Positions 7,307 through 15,463 are shown, counted from the stretch's first letter. The stretch: 15,463 nucleotides of DNA from an uncultured Gemmatimonadota bacterium (GCA_946479895.1 CAMLHT010000070.1:1-15463), one strand, 5' to 3'. The notes: generated from the letters alone by a model not told the origin. A program made the numbers and translations.

Positions 7307-9894
7307 GGGCGAGCTACCGCGTGCAGCTGCACGCGGGGTTCACGCTGCGCGACGCGGCCGGCATCGTTCCGTATCTCGCGGCGCTGGGCATCTCGCACCT
7401 GTACGCGTCGCCGATCTTCGCCGCGCGGCCGGGGAGCCAGCACGGGTACGACGTCATCGATCCGTGCCGCATCAATCCGGAGCTCGGGACCGAGGACGAT
7501 CTCGCCGCGCTCAGTGCCGCCCTGCACGAGCAGGGAATGGGGCTCCTGATCGACATCGTGCCGAACCACATGGGAGTCGGCCGGCACAATCGCTACTGGG
7601 AAGACGTGCTGACTCACGGCGAGCGGTCGCGGTACGCGCGGTGGTTCGACATCGCATGGGACATGCATCCCGACCGGAAGCTCGTGCTGCCGATCCTCGC
7701 CGACGACCTCGACAAGGTCATTGAGCGCGGGGAGCTGCGCATCGAGGTGGACGAGACGGGCGCGCGCCTTCACCACTACGACAACACGCTGCCGATCTCG
7801 CCGGACACCAATCGTCATCCCGAGCGCAGCGAGGGACCTGCTCTTCTGGAGCTCGCGCAATGGGATCCGGCCGCCGAGCACGAGGCGGAATCGCGATATG
7901 AGAACCGCGACCAGCTCCGCGCGCTGCTCGATCGCCAGCACTACAGGCTGCTCGGATGGAAGCGTGGTCCGCGCGAGATCAACTACCGCCGATTCTTCGA
8001 CGTGAACGACCTCGTCGCGCTGCGGATGGAGGATCCCGATGTCTTCCGGCAGACCCACGAATACGTGCTCGACCTCGTCGCGCGCGGCCTCGTCGACGCC
8101 CTGCGCGTGGACCACATCGACGGCCTGCGCCAGCCTCGCGAGTACCTGGTCCGGCTTCGTGAGGAAACCGATCGCCGGCGGCCCGGTGGAATCCCGATCT
8201 TCGTCGAGAAGATCCTCATGGGTGACGAGCGGTTGCGCGAAGACTGGCCCGTGGAGGGCACGACCGGCTATGAGCGGCTGAACGACATCGAGGACCTGTT
8301 CGTCGATCCTGACGGATTCGCCCGTCTCGAGGCGCGATACCGCGCCCGCCGGCGGTCGAAGGATCTCTCGTTCGGCGGAACGGTTCGGGCCGAGAAGCGC
8401 GCCGTCCTCGACCACTCCTTCTCCGCCGACGTCGAGCGTCTCGCCCGTCTCCTCGGCGCCATCCTGCGCGAGGAGCGCGAGGACGTGAGTCGCGCCCAGG
8501 TCTTTCACGGCATCGAGGAGTACATAGCGGCGTGCCCGGTCTACCGCACGTACGTCGAGCCCGGGCAGCCGCCATCCGGCGAAGACCTGGCCATCCTCGA
8601 CGCCATGAACCTCCTCGAGGACGAGGGCACGGTGGCCAACCGGATCCGGGCGCTGATGCGCGCGTCGGCGTCCGCGGATGCGGCGCGCGGGGAGTTCATC
8701 GCCCGCATGGAGCAGCTCACCGGGCCGGCCACCGCGAAGGGGCTCGAGGACACGGCGCACTACGCGTACATCCCGCTCGTCTCTCGGAACGAAGTCGGAG
8801 GCGCGCCGGACCGGCCGCTCGATGACATCGTGTCGCGCTTTCACGCGTCGAATGGGTGGTTCGCCTCGCATTTCCCGGCGTCACTTGTCGCCACGAGCAC
8901 GCATGACACCAAGCGGAGCGGAGACGTGCGCGCCCGCATCAGCGCCCTGTCGGAGGTCGGGCCCGAGTGGGAGCGCTCCGTGGCGCGCTGGCGGCGGTTG
9001 AACCGCCACCACCAGCACGTGGTCAGCGGCCGGATCGTGCCGGATCCGAACGCCGAGCTGCTGATCTACCAGACGCTCGTGGGCATCTGGCCGGCGCCGC
9101 GCCCGGGGCGGCGCGCGGACGACGTGCCGGAGCGCGCATGGCGGACCGCCGCGCTCGAGCGGATGCGGCAGTACGTCCTCAAGGCCGTGCGCGAGGCGAA
9201 GCTGCGCACGAGCTGGACGGAGCCGGACGAGGCCTACGAGAAGCTGCTCCTCGAGTTCGTCGGCGCGATTCTCGACGCGCCGGAGGACGATCCGTTCCTC
9301 TCAGACCTCTCGCGGCTCGTCGCGCGCGTCGCGCCGCTGGCGCAGTGGAACACGATGACCCGCGTCCTGCTTCACCTGACGATTCCCGGCACGCCGGACG
9401 TCTATCAGGGCGACGAAGCCTGGAACTTCGCCCTGGTCGATCCGGACAATCGCCGGCCGGTGAACTACAACGCGCGCCAGTCCTCCCTTGGCGCCGTTCA
9501 GGCGATGCCCGCACCGGGATCGGTCGGTGAGGTCGTCGGGCAGGTGAACGCCAAGACCTGGCTGACCCATCGCGTGCTCGAGGTCCGGCGCCGGCTGACC
9601 GATGTCTTCGCCGGCGGCGACTATACGCCTCTCGTCGTCCGCGGGCCGCACGCCCGCCACATCGTTGCGTTCGAGCGGCGCACGGGTGACGATCAGGTGA
9701 TCGTCGTCGCGCCGCGGCTGGTCGAGCGGCTGCTCAAGGTGCGCGACTGGTCGGACATGTCGATCCAGCTGGCCGGCGAGCAGAAGGCCGAGCTGAAGTG
9801 CGCCCTCACAGGCCGCCAGACAGTCATCCGCGATGGCCGCGTCGAAATCGCCGAGTCGTTCTCCGGGCTGCCCTTCGGACTGCTCACAACGTGA
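7279..9894 (+). CDS. treY: Maltooligosyl trehalose synthase TreY
   Basis: TreY (GH13_26) isomerises the reducing-end alpha-1,4 linkage of a maltooligosaccharide to alpha,alpha-1,1, giving maltooligosyl trehalose. TreZ then releases trehalose. I choose ATG 7279 (871 residues, MHEPRSPRLRASYRVQLHAG): family members begin just before the YRVQLHAGF motif, and a GAGGA lies nine bases upstream (7265-7269). An in-frame GTG at 7210 would add 23 implausible His/Arg-rich residues. Motifs are LLIDIVPNHMG, ALRVDHIDGL with nucleophile D278, FVEKIL with E310, GTTGYERLNDIEDLFV and STHDTKRSGDVRAR with D543. Residues about 178-190 (HPERSEGP and flanks) come from a dispersed DNA repeat inside the gene. No treZ is seen in the window. 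This is the last gene of the operon and is convergent with the next gene. Confidence 0.95.
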   Translation: MHEPRSPRLRASYRVQLHAGFTLRDAAGIVPYLAALGISHLYASPIFAARPGSQHGYDVIDPCRINPELGTEDDLAALSAALHEQGMGLLIDIVPNHMGVGRHNRYWEDVLTHGERSRYARWFDIAWDMHPDRKLVLPILADDLDKVIERGELRIEVDETGARLHHYDNTLPISPDTNRHPERSEGPALLELAQWDPAAEHEAESRYENRDQLRALLDRQHYRLLGWKRGPREINYRRFFDVNDLVALRMEDPDVFRQTHEYVLDLVARGLVDALRVDHIDGLRQPREYLVRLREETDRRRPGGIPIFVEKILMGDERLREDWPVEGTTGYERLNDIEDLFVDPDGFARLEARYRARRRSKDLSFGGTVRAEKRAVLDHSFSADVERLARLLGAILREEREDVSRAQVFHGIEEYIAACPVYRTYVEPGQPPSGEDLAILDAMNLLEDEGTVANRIRALMRASASADAARGEFIARMEQLTGPATAKGLEDTAHYAYIPLVSRNEVGGAPDRPLDDIVSRFHASNGWFASHFPASLVATSTHDTKRSGDVRARISALSEVGPEWERSVARWRRLNRHHQHVVSGRIVPDPNAELLIYQTLVGIWPAPRPGRRADDVPERAWRTAALERMRQYVLKAVREAKLRTSWTEPDEAYEKLLLEFVGAILDAPEDDPFLSDLSRLVARVAPLAQWNTMTRVLLHLTIPGTPDVYQGDEAWNFALVDPDNRRPVNYNARQSSLGAVQAMPAPGSVGEVVGQVNAKTWLTHRVLEVRRRLTDVFAGGDYTPLVVRGPHARHIVAFERRTGDDQVIVVAPRLVERLLKVRDWSDMSIQLAGEQKAELKCALTGRQTVIRDGRVEIAESFSGLPFGLLTT
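7813..7849. repeat. Short dispersed-repeat copy inside treY
   Basis: The stretch around TCATCCCGAGCGCAGCGAGG (7815-7834), continuing GACCTGCTCTTCTGG, matches my memory of a widespread bacterial repeat related to GTCATCCCGAGCGNAGCGAGGGATCT. Its translations are characteristic in every frame. Here it reads HPERSEGP in the treY frame, VIPSAARDLLF in another plus frame and KSRSLAALGMT on the minus strand. It lies in frame in a variable region of TreY between the substrate-domain motifs I and II. Only one arm is present in this window. Confidence 0.7.
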
Positions 9895-9895
9895 G

Positions 9896-9917
9896 CGCGG
9901 CTTTCGCACTCGCCGCG
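9896..9917. terminator. Possible hairpin between the convergent treY and outer-membrane genes
   Basis: CGCGGC (9896-9901) pairs with GCCGCG (9912-9917) across a 10-base loop in the 36-base gap between the two converging stop codons. The position fits a shared bidirectional terminator. No T-tract follows on either strand, so the call is weak. Confidence 0.25.
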
Positions 9918-9930
9918 GTCAAAGCCTGCA

Positions 9931-11079
9931 TCAGAACAGATAGCCCAGCCCGATGTAGATAGGCGCCGTCGCTTCGCTGGAGTGCGCGACGTCGACGGCG
10001 ACCACGAAGTTCTCCCCGTAGCGCAACCGCGCTCCGCCGCCGAATCCCGTGTGGTAATCCGAGAAGAGTCCGTCCGTCGAGAGCCCGCGCTCCCACACCC
10101 GCCCAGCGTCGACGAACGCGCTGAGGATGAGCGCCGACGGGCGGCCGCGAGCCCGAAAGTCCGCCGCGCGCCACCGCAGCTCCTCGTTCGCGAACACCAT
10201 CCCCTTGCCGATGTAGCGGTTCTTCGGCAGCCCTCGCACCGTCCCGGCGCCGCCGAGCCCTTCGTCGTCCCTGAATGACCCCTGGATCGGATTCAGGTCG
10301 TAGAACATCGCGTCGCCCGAGAGGTTCTGCGCCACGACGCGCTGCGCCCACACGACGCGACCGGTCACGGGCACATAGGTCCGCGCGGTACCTGTGAGAC
10401 GCGTGAAGCCGTCGAAGCTTCGCTGGGCGAGGCCTTCGATCCACTGGCCACGCGTCGGCCCCGTCTCGCGATCCCGCGTGTCGAAGACGAGCCCACCGCG
10501 CACCGTCGCGGCGCCTCCTTCGGCCAGGTCCACCCCGGAGAACTGCTGCGCAATCAGCGTCGTGCCCGAGTCGAACGGCGTGCGATCGATCTTCACCGAA
10601 CGGAATCCCGTCCCGACGAGCAATCGCAGAGGGCCCCGGATCGCGTGCTGGAAGTCGGCGCTGAGTCGCACGCTCGTCCGTCCATAGCGGTAGTAGTACG
10701 GGTTCGGGGCCTTCTCCAGCGCCTCGTCGTGCGCGCTGCTGTTTCCCGGGCCGTAGTACGGCGTCGCGAGCTGCTGCTCCCGCCCGGCGTACGAGCTCAC
10801 CCGCCAGCCACCGGGAAGCAGGTGCGGCGCGTCGAAGAACACGCTGACGTCTCGCCGGCCCCTGGTCGTCAGGAAGAGCAGCGGCTGGATGGTGTACCTG
10901 TACGGCCGGAGAGTGCCGTCGCCGTACTGGTAGCCCTGCGCCGTGATCCCGTACCCGAAGCCCTCGTCGCTGTTGAAGTTCAGCGCCGGCAGGGCGCTCG
11001 TCTCCCATCCCCTCGCCACGCCCTGCGCCCCCGCATCGCTGATGACGACGAGCGCAAGCACTGCAAGCAGTCGGTTCAT
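9931..11079 (-). CDS. Omp85/BamA-like outer-membrane beta-barrel protein without POTRA domains
   Basis: The predicted product has 382 residues. Residues 1-18 (MNRLLAVLALVVISDAGA) form a Sec signal peptide with probable cleavage before Q19. Starting further upstream (11154) would bury this signal behind 25 unsuitable residues. GGGGGA lies eight bases before the ATG. The mature chain is a run of alternating beta strands (NFNSDEGFGYGITAQGYQYG at its start) and ends in IGLGYLF, a terminal aromatic typical of barrel-assembly signals. VRG at 281-283 followed by NRYIGKGMVFANEELRWR resembles the loop-6 VRGF/Y region and the following strand of the surface-antigen (D15/BamA) fold. No POTRA repeat precedes the barrel, so it is probably not the main BamA. 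Transport or surface roles are possible; the substrate is unknown. It sits 82 bases downstream of the regulator on the same strand and may be co-transcribed. Confidence 0.75.
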   Translation of the reverse strand: MNRLLAVLALVVISDAGAQGVARGWETSALPALNFNSDEGFGYGITAQGYQYGDGTLRPYRYTIQPLLFLTTRGRRDVSVFFDAPHLLPGGWRVSSYAGREQQLATPYYGPGNSSAHDEALEKAPNPYYYRYGRTSVRLSADFQHAIRGPLRLLVGTGFRSVKIDRTPFDSGTTLIAQQFSGVDLAEGGAATVRGGLVFDTRDRETGPTRGQWIEGLAQRSFDGFTRLTGTARTYVPVTGRVVWAQRVVAQNLSGDAMFYDLNPIQGSFRDDEGLGGAGTVRGLPKNRYIGKGMVFANEELRWRAADFRARGRPSALILSAFVDAGRVWERGLSTDGLFSDYHTGFGGGARLRYGENFVVAVDVAHSSEATAPIYIGLGYLF

Positions 11080-11161
11080 GATCCATTTCCCCCGGTCTGG
11101 TTTGATCGCGACTTCGGGGAGGACGGTAGGGCGGCAGGGCCACCCCGGGGTCATCCGGTGG

Positions 11162-13855
11162 TCATTTCGGCAACGACGCGTCCGCCAGGGAATGGAGCAT
11201 GGCCTTCCACGCCGGCGTCTTCTCGATTCCGACGAAATCGGGATCGAGGTGGACGGTGATGTTGGGCGGCGTGTCCATCAGGCGCAGACCCTGCCGGACC
11301 GCCTGGTCGAGCAGCGCGACGGCCTCGGACGTCCTCCCCTGAGCGGAGGCGATCACGGCCCGCCACCGGAGTGCGGCGCCCATGGGAAACGGCAGGCTCA
11401 CCCTCTTCAGGCGCTCCTCCATCTCCCTCGCGGTCGCCATGTCGCCGAGGTGAACCGACGCCGTGGCGATCCGGCCAAGCGCCTCGACGCTGGCGGAGTC
11501 GTGGGCCAGGACCTGTCGGAAGCCGTCGCGCGCGCGCTGGAGCTCACCGGCCTCGTACAGCGCCCGCGCTTTCCAGAGAAGTCCGCGGCGATCATCAGCC
11601 GCGACGTTCCCCAGCCGGGCAACGACCTCCTCGAAGACCTTCTTCGCTTCGGCGGGATATCCATGCGCCCGCAGCTCTCGACCGGCGAACAGTCGCAGCT
11701 CGATGGAATCGGCCAGCGGATCGCGAATGTCCTTGGGGTCCCTCGCGGGGGGAATGCCCTTCGACAGCAGCTCACCGAGCCGGCGGTCGTTTCTCGCCGC
11801 GTAGACGCGCACGAGCCCGTACGTTGCCGGAGGGTGGTGCCGGAAGCGCTTCAACTCGTCACGGACCGCGCGCTCTTCCAGGCTGGCTTCGCCCGCGTGG
11901 TGATAGGTGGCGGCCGACCACTCGAGGTACGTCGGCGTCACCAGGTTCATGCCGCGCGTCGGGTTCGCCTCCCTCAGCGCCGCGACTGCTTCGGCCACGT
12001 TTCCGATGTACAACGCCGACACCACGCGCAGCAGCGGCATCTCTGCCGAGCCCGGAGAAAGCGACTGGAGCCGGCGCGCGATCTCGAGTCGCGCGAGTCC
12101 ATCCCCGCGCAGGTCCGCCTCGAAGAGATCGAGTGCCGCACGCTCCATCTTCGACATGCGGGGCGCGAGGGGGCGCACGCGCTGCACGATCTCGCTCACG
12201 CCGGGCCACTGCGACTTCACGTCGAGCATGTACGCCTTCATCAGCAGCGGCGTCGCGTACGTGGGGTCGAGGCGGGCCGCGGTATCCAGCTCGGCGAAGA
12301 CGCTCGTCGTGTCGCGCGGTGACGCGAAGAAGTGCTCCCAGGCCGCATTCACCCGCTGGAACGCCTGGAGCGACGGAGGTGACGAGTACCGCGTCGTGAG
12401 GCCGCCGGCGCTCGTGTCCACTTCGGCGCCGAGGTAGGCGATCGTCGGCTGGAGCATGGCGACGATGAACTCGTTCGCCCGGCGAGGGGAGCCGTGGAAG
12501 GGGCCGAGCGACTTCAGCGTATGCTTGGTGGCGACGTCGATGACGCTGATGTTCGCCTCGAGGCTGTCGCCCTGGCGGTAGTACGTGCCGACGACGGTGT
12601 AGGCGGATCCCGTCTCCTCGCCGAGCGCGACGTTGTCGTCGCGGGCGCGCAGGGGCCTGGGAATTCCGCCGACGACCCGCGTGCCGATCCGCGCCGTGCG
12701 CGCGTCCACCACCTTGAACTCGGCCTCGCTGAGCTCGCGCGCGAACCAGTCGGCGATCTGCTCGCCCAGCGCGTCCAGCGTGCTGTCGCCCGTCCTGTTC
12801 TCGAACGGCGCGACGACGATCTGCCGCGGCTCGAGCCTCGGATCCGGGCGCGAGCGGATCAGGTTGAATGCCGCGCGCTGGTCGGCGTCCATCGTCGCCC
12901 AGGTCACGGTGAGCGCGGCGGCCATCATCAGCAGCATGCCGAGGACGAACGCCATGGCCGTGGAGCGACGCCGGCGCTTGCGGGCGGTGCCGATGGCGTG
13001 GCGGGTGGTCGAAGCCACGGCCGGTTGCGGAGGCGACGAGACCGGAACGGCGTCGAAACCCGTGGGCGTCGCGGCCGGCGGCTGCGAGGCGACAATCGCC
13101 GGCGCCGGCGACGGTGATGGCGCCGGCTCGGGCGAGCGCGTCCACGTTCCGGCGCGGAGCTGCTCTGCGAGCTGCGAGACCGCCGCTTCGGGAGCGGCCC
13201 CGACTTCCTCGCGAAGGAGCGCCTCGTGAATCCTGAACTGCTGGAGCGCCGCGCCGACGTCGCCGCTCTCCGCCAGCGCCCGCATGAGCACGAGCGTATG
13301 CTTGCCGCTCAGGGGCTCGGCCGCCGCGAGCGTGCGCCAGTAGCCGGCCGCGTCGCGCCAGGCGCCGCGGGACTCGCAGTCGCGGGCGATCCGCTCCACC
13401 GCCGATACCCACATGTGCGCGAAGCGCGCCCGCTGCTCGGCAGACCAGCGCTCGAACTCCGTCGAGTCCTTGAGGTGAAAGCCGTCGAGGAATGGGCCGG
13501 TGTACAGGCTCACCGCCGTCGCCAGGTCGTTCGCCGCCAGCGCGGTCTCGAACTCGCGGGCGTCGCTCGTGATGATGGTCGGGTTCAGCGAAAGCGACGC
13601 AGTACCGACGATGACCTCGTCGGAGCCCAGCTCGCGCCGGAGCGAGTAGACCGCCTGCTTGAGGGCGTGACGCGCCCGCTCCTCGTCGCTCTCCGGCCAG
13701 AGGTACAGGAGCAGCTTGTCACGGCTGAACCCGGTCGGGCCGGCCGTCGACAGCAGCGCGAGCAGGGACAGCCGGCTCCGCTGCGCGGCGGCGCCGGTCA
13801 GCGGCGTTCCGTCACGGGACAGGGCGAGCCCGCCGAATGTGGTTAGCCTAAGCAA
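11162..13855 (-). CDS. Membrane-anchored BTAD/SARP-type transcriptional regulator with TolB-like and TPR regions
   Basis: The 897-residue predicted product has a winged-helix DNA-binding domain (about 1-95; LTTFGGLALSRDG...LLLYLWP...ARHALKQAVYSLRRELG) and a bacterial transcriptional activator domain (about 98-240). A Pro/Ala-rich linker (241-285) and the basic patch ARKRRRRS (291-298) precede one transmembrane helix (about 299-320). A TolB/FlgO-like domain (about 344-470; VVAPFENRTGDSTLDALGEQIADWF) follows, and helical TPR-like repeats run to the end. This predicts a cytoplasmic DNA-binding half and an external sensing half, a CadC/ToxR-like layout with a BTAD architecture. The start is TTG at 13855: a TGA lies in frame eight codons upstream with no ATG/GTG between, and MLRLTTFGGL matches the family start. 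No Shine-Dalgarno is seen. It is divergent from glgP and upstream of the barrel gene. Its targets are unknown; glgP and itself are the positional candidates. Confidence 0.88.
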   Translation of the reverse strand: MLRLTTFGGLALSRDGTPLTGAAAQRSRLSLLALLSTAGPTGFSRDKLLLYLWPESDEERARHALKQAVYSLRRELGSDEVIVGTASLSLNPTIITSDAREFETALAANDLATAVSLYTGPFLDGFHLKDSTEFERWSAEQRARFAHMWVSAVERIARDCESRGAWRDAAGYWRTLAAAEPLSGKHTLVLMRALAESGDVGAALQQFRIHEALLREEVGAAPEAAVSQLAEQLRAGTWTRSPEPAPSPSPAPAIVASQPPAATPTGFDAVPVSSPPQPAVASTTRHAIGTARKRRRRSTAMAFVLGMLLMMAAALTVTWATMDADQRAAFNLIRSRPDPRLEPRQIVVAPFENRTGDSTLDALGEQIADWFARELSEAEFKVVDARTARIGTRVVGGIPRPLRARDDNVALGEETGSAYTVVGTYYRQGDSLEANISVIDVATKHTLKSLGPFHGSPRRANEFIVAMLQPTIAYLGAEVDTSAGGLTTRYSSPPSLQAFQRVNAAWEHFFASPRDTTSVFAELDTAARLDPTYATPLLMKAYMLDVKSQWPGVSEIVQRVRPLAPRMSKMERAALDLFEADLRGDGLARLEIARRLQSLSPGSAEMPLLRVVSALYIGNVAEAVAALREANPTRGMNLVTPTYLEWSAATYHHAGEASLEERAVRDELKRFRHHPPATYGLVRVYAARNDRRLGELLSKGIPPARDPKDIRDPLADSIELRLFAGRELRAHGYPAEAKKVFEEVVARLGNVAADDRRGLLWKARALYEAGELQRARDGFRQVLAHDSASVEALGRIATASVHLGDMATAREMEERLKRVSLPFPMGAALRWRAVIASAQGRTSEAVALLDQAVRQGLRLMDTPPNITVHLDPDFVGIEKTPAWKAMLHSLADASLPK

Positions 13856-14024
13856 AACGGATCGAGTCCGGCCTCAGGGCGTATGACGAAACAGATGGCT
13901 AACGTACAGTTACGCACCGTGGGTCGCCAGCAGAATTCGTCGGTCCGGGCTGATCTGGCATGATTCACTCAGTTCCGCCTCTGGTTCCACTGGCACGACC
14001 GTCACCGCAAGCACTCAGAGATCA
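13856..14024. promoter_or_regulatory. Divergent intergenic region between the regulator and glgP
   Basis: This 169-bp gap should hold promoters for both directions. GTTAGCC (13842-13848, inside the first regulator codons) is mirrored by GGCTAAC (13897-13903). The latter overlaps a near-palindrome TAAC-GTACA-GTTA (13900-13912). These could be operator half-sites. For glgP, TTCGTC (13936-13941), 17 bases, then CATGAT (13959-13964) has correct spacing but a poor -35 match. I see no gene, RNA or terminator here. Regulatory use is inferred from position and symmetry only. Confidence 0.4.
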
Positions 14025-15463
14025 ATGACTTCATCGCCCGCCTCGACGTCGACGACGGTTGCGTATTTCTCGATGGAAATCTGCCTCGACCAGGCGATCC
14101 CGACGTACAGTGGCGGGCTCGGCATCCTGTCGGGCGACACGCTTCGATCGGCGGCTGACCTCGGCGCGCCGGTCGTCGGTGTATCGCTGCTGCACCGGCA
14201 GGGCTACTTCGAGCAGCACATCGATGCCCAGGGCAACCAGAGCGAAGCGCCGGTCCAATGGGAGCCCGAGTCGATCCTGGAACCCGTCGAAGGCCGCACT
14301 ACGGTGGTGATCGAGGGTCGCACGGTCCACATCCGGGCCTGGCGCTTCACGATTCGCGGGATCGCCGGCCATGAAGTGCCGGTTTATCTCCTCGACACGA
14401 AGCTCCCCGAGAACGATCCGTACGACCAGACCCTCACCGACAAGCTGTATGGTGGCGATGGGCGCTACCGCCTCTGCCAGGAAGTGGTGCTCGGCATGGG
14501 CGGAGCGGCGATGCTCAGGCAGCTCGGCCTCAACGGCTCGCTCTACTATCACCTGAACGAAGGCCACTCCGCGCTGCTGACGCTGTGCCTGCTCCAGTGG
14601 CAGCTCGAGCACCGTTCCGGATTCACGCCGGAGGAGGATGACCTCGAGCAGGTGCGGAAGCGCGTGATCTTCACGACGCACACCCCTGTGCCGGCGGGAC
14701 ACGACAAGTTCCCGCTCGACCTGGTAAAGTCGGTGCTCGGCGAAACCTCGTACGGGCTGCTCCACTCGGCGGAACTGCTGGACGAGAACGAGTTGAACAT
14801 GACCCACCTCGTCCTCAAGCTCTCGCGCTTCGTGAACGGCGTGGCGATGAAGCATCGCGAGGTCTCGCAGGGGATGTTTCCCTCCTATCCCATCGACTCG
14901 ATCACGAACGGCGTGCATGCGGGAACGTGGACGTCACCGGCGTTCGCGGCGCTGTTCGACAAGCGGATCCCGGAGTGGCGCACCGACAACCTCTACCTGC
15001 GGTATGCCGTGGGCATTCCGCTCGACGAGATCCGGGCCGCGCACCTCGAGGCCAAGCAGCGGTTGATCGAGACCGTTCGCGAGCGCACCGGCGTGCAGCT
15101 CGATTCCAAGGTGTTCACGATCGGCTTCGCCCGCCGCGCGACGCCATACAAGCGCGCCGACCTCGTCTTCACCGACACCGAGCGCCTGGCGCGGATGGCC
15201 GAATCGGTCGGGCCGATCCAGATCATCTTCGGCGGCAAGGCGCATCCGCATGACGGCGGAGGCAAGGAGCTGATCAAGCACATCTACCAGGCGGCGCAGC
15301 GGCTCGCGGGCAAGGTGACCGTCGTCTACGTCGAGAACTACGAGATGGCATTCGCGGCGCAGATGGTCGCCGGCGTCGATCTCTGGCTCAACAACCCGAT
15401 GAAACCCCTCGAGGCGAGCGGCACGAGCGGGATGAAGGCGGCGCTGAACGGCGTGCCGAGCCT
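14025..15463 (+). CDS. glgP: Alpha-glucan phosphorylase, short GT35 form (3' end outside the window)
   Basis: This PLP-dependent enzyme releases glucose-1-phosphate from the non-reducing ends of glycogen or maltodextrins. The frame is open from ATG 14025 (MTSSPASTSTTVAYFSMEIC) to the window edge, 479 codons. VAYFSMEI, PTYSGGLGILSGDTLRSAADLG, NEGHSAL, FTTHTPVPAGHDKF, SITNGVHAGTW and KPLEASGTSGMKAALNG are hallmarks of the alpha-glucan phosphorylase family. The lysine of SGMK (K471) corresponds to the PLP-binding position. The chain begins directly at the catalytic core, without the N-terminal DUF3417-type domain of longer relatives, so the full protein is probably about 550-600 residues. ATG 14073 is an alternative start but would lose the conserved VAYFS strand. 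The Shine-Dalgarno is weak. It is divergent from the regulator and complements the debranching/transfer operon as the phosphorolytic route for the same polymer. Confidence 0.93.
   Translation, partial: MTSSPASTSTTVAYFSMEICLDQAIPTYSGGLGILSGDTLRSAADLGAPVVGVSLLHRQGYFEQHIDAQGNQSEAPVQWEPESILEPVEGRTTVVIEGRTVHIRAWRFTIRGIAGHEVPVYLLDTKLPENDPYDQTLTDKLYGGDGRYRLCQEVVLGMGGAAMLRQLGLNGSLYYHLNEGHSALLTLCLLQWQLEHRSGFTPEEDDLEQVRKRVIFTTHTPVPAGHDKFPLDLVKSVLGETSYGLLHSAELLDENELNMTHLVLKLSRFVNGVAMKHREVSQGMFPSYPIDSITNGVHAGTWTSPAFAALFDKRIPEWRTDNLYLRYAVGIPLDEIRAAHLEAKQRLIETVRERTGVQLDSKVFTIGFARRATPYKRADLVFTDTERLARMAESVGPIQIIFGGKAHPHDGGGKELIKHIYQAAQRLAGKVTVVYVENYEMAFAAQMVAGVDLWLNNPMKPLEASGTSGMKAALNGVPS

Noticed and set aside
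6802..8871. 689-codon minus-strand frame across the malQ/treY junction
   Set aside because: Shadow of two real genes; the RSLAALGMT stretch is just the treY repeat read backwards.
9884..11143. 419-codon minus-strand frame overlapping the barrel gene in another frame
   Set aside because: Arg/Ala-rich; the competing frame has a signal peptide, beta-strand pattern and terminal aromatic.
10943..12322. 459-codon plus-strand frame opposite the regulator
   Set aside because: Spans the start of the barrel gene and the regulator C-terminus, with Arg/Pro/Gln-rich composition and no motif.
13965..14050. Frame reading RLWFHWHDRHRKHSEINDFIARL across the glgP start
   Set aside because: No start codon after the preceding TGA, and it conflicts with the glgP frame; the protein-like look is probably chance.
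14031..14918. 295-codon minus-strand frame at the right edge
   Set aside because: Antisense of glgP, whose plus frame shows unmistakable phosphorylase motifs to the window end.

Overview
The window is a GC-rich bacterial chromosome segment with densely packed genes, dominated by alpha-glucan (glycogen, maltodextrin, trehalose) metabolism. Gemmatimonadota is my best guess for the source, because of the GC content and a membrane-anchored BTAD-type regulator with TolB-like and TPR parts. Acidobacteriota or a related soil lineage remains possible. No rRNA, tRNA or CRISPR array is visible.

Left edge (1-644): a GC-rich stretch with inverted repeats and no convincing gene. It is followed by a small 58-codon gene on the minus strand (245-421) with its own intrinsic terminator. 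Next comes a divergent intergenic region holding a very strong hairpin (522-556) and an imperfect array of nine 8-bp units (569-640) that ends two bases before the glgX start triplet's GTA.

Centre left (645-9894, plus strand): four tightly packed or overlapping genes, apparently one operon. They are glgX (isoamylase-type debranching enzyme), glgB (branching enzyme), malQ (4-alpha-glucanotransferase) and treY (maltooligosyl trehalose synthase). Together they would branch and debranch glycogen, remodel the released maltodextrins and isomerise their reducing end to a trehalosyl unit. The partner hydrolase TreZ is not in the window. Two operon genes carry in-frame repeat DNA: a ~143-158 bp near-perfect palindrome in glgB and a short copy of a dispersed repeat in treY.

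Centre right (9931-13855, minus strand): a BamA/Omp85-like outer-membrane beta-barrel protein without POTRA domains lies downstream of a large one-component regulator (winged helix, BTAD, transmembrane helix, TolB-like domain, TPRs). The regulator starts with TTG.

Right edge (14025-15463, plus strand): the first 479 codons of a short-form GT35 alpha-glucan phosphorylase, cut by the window end. It is divergent from the regulator across 169 bp. This makes the regulator a candidate controller of glucan mobilisation, which is an inference from position only.
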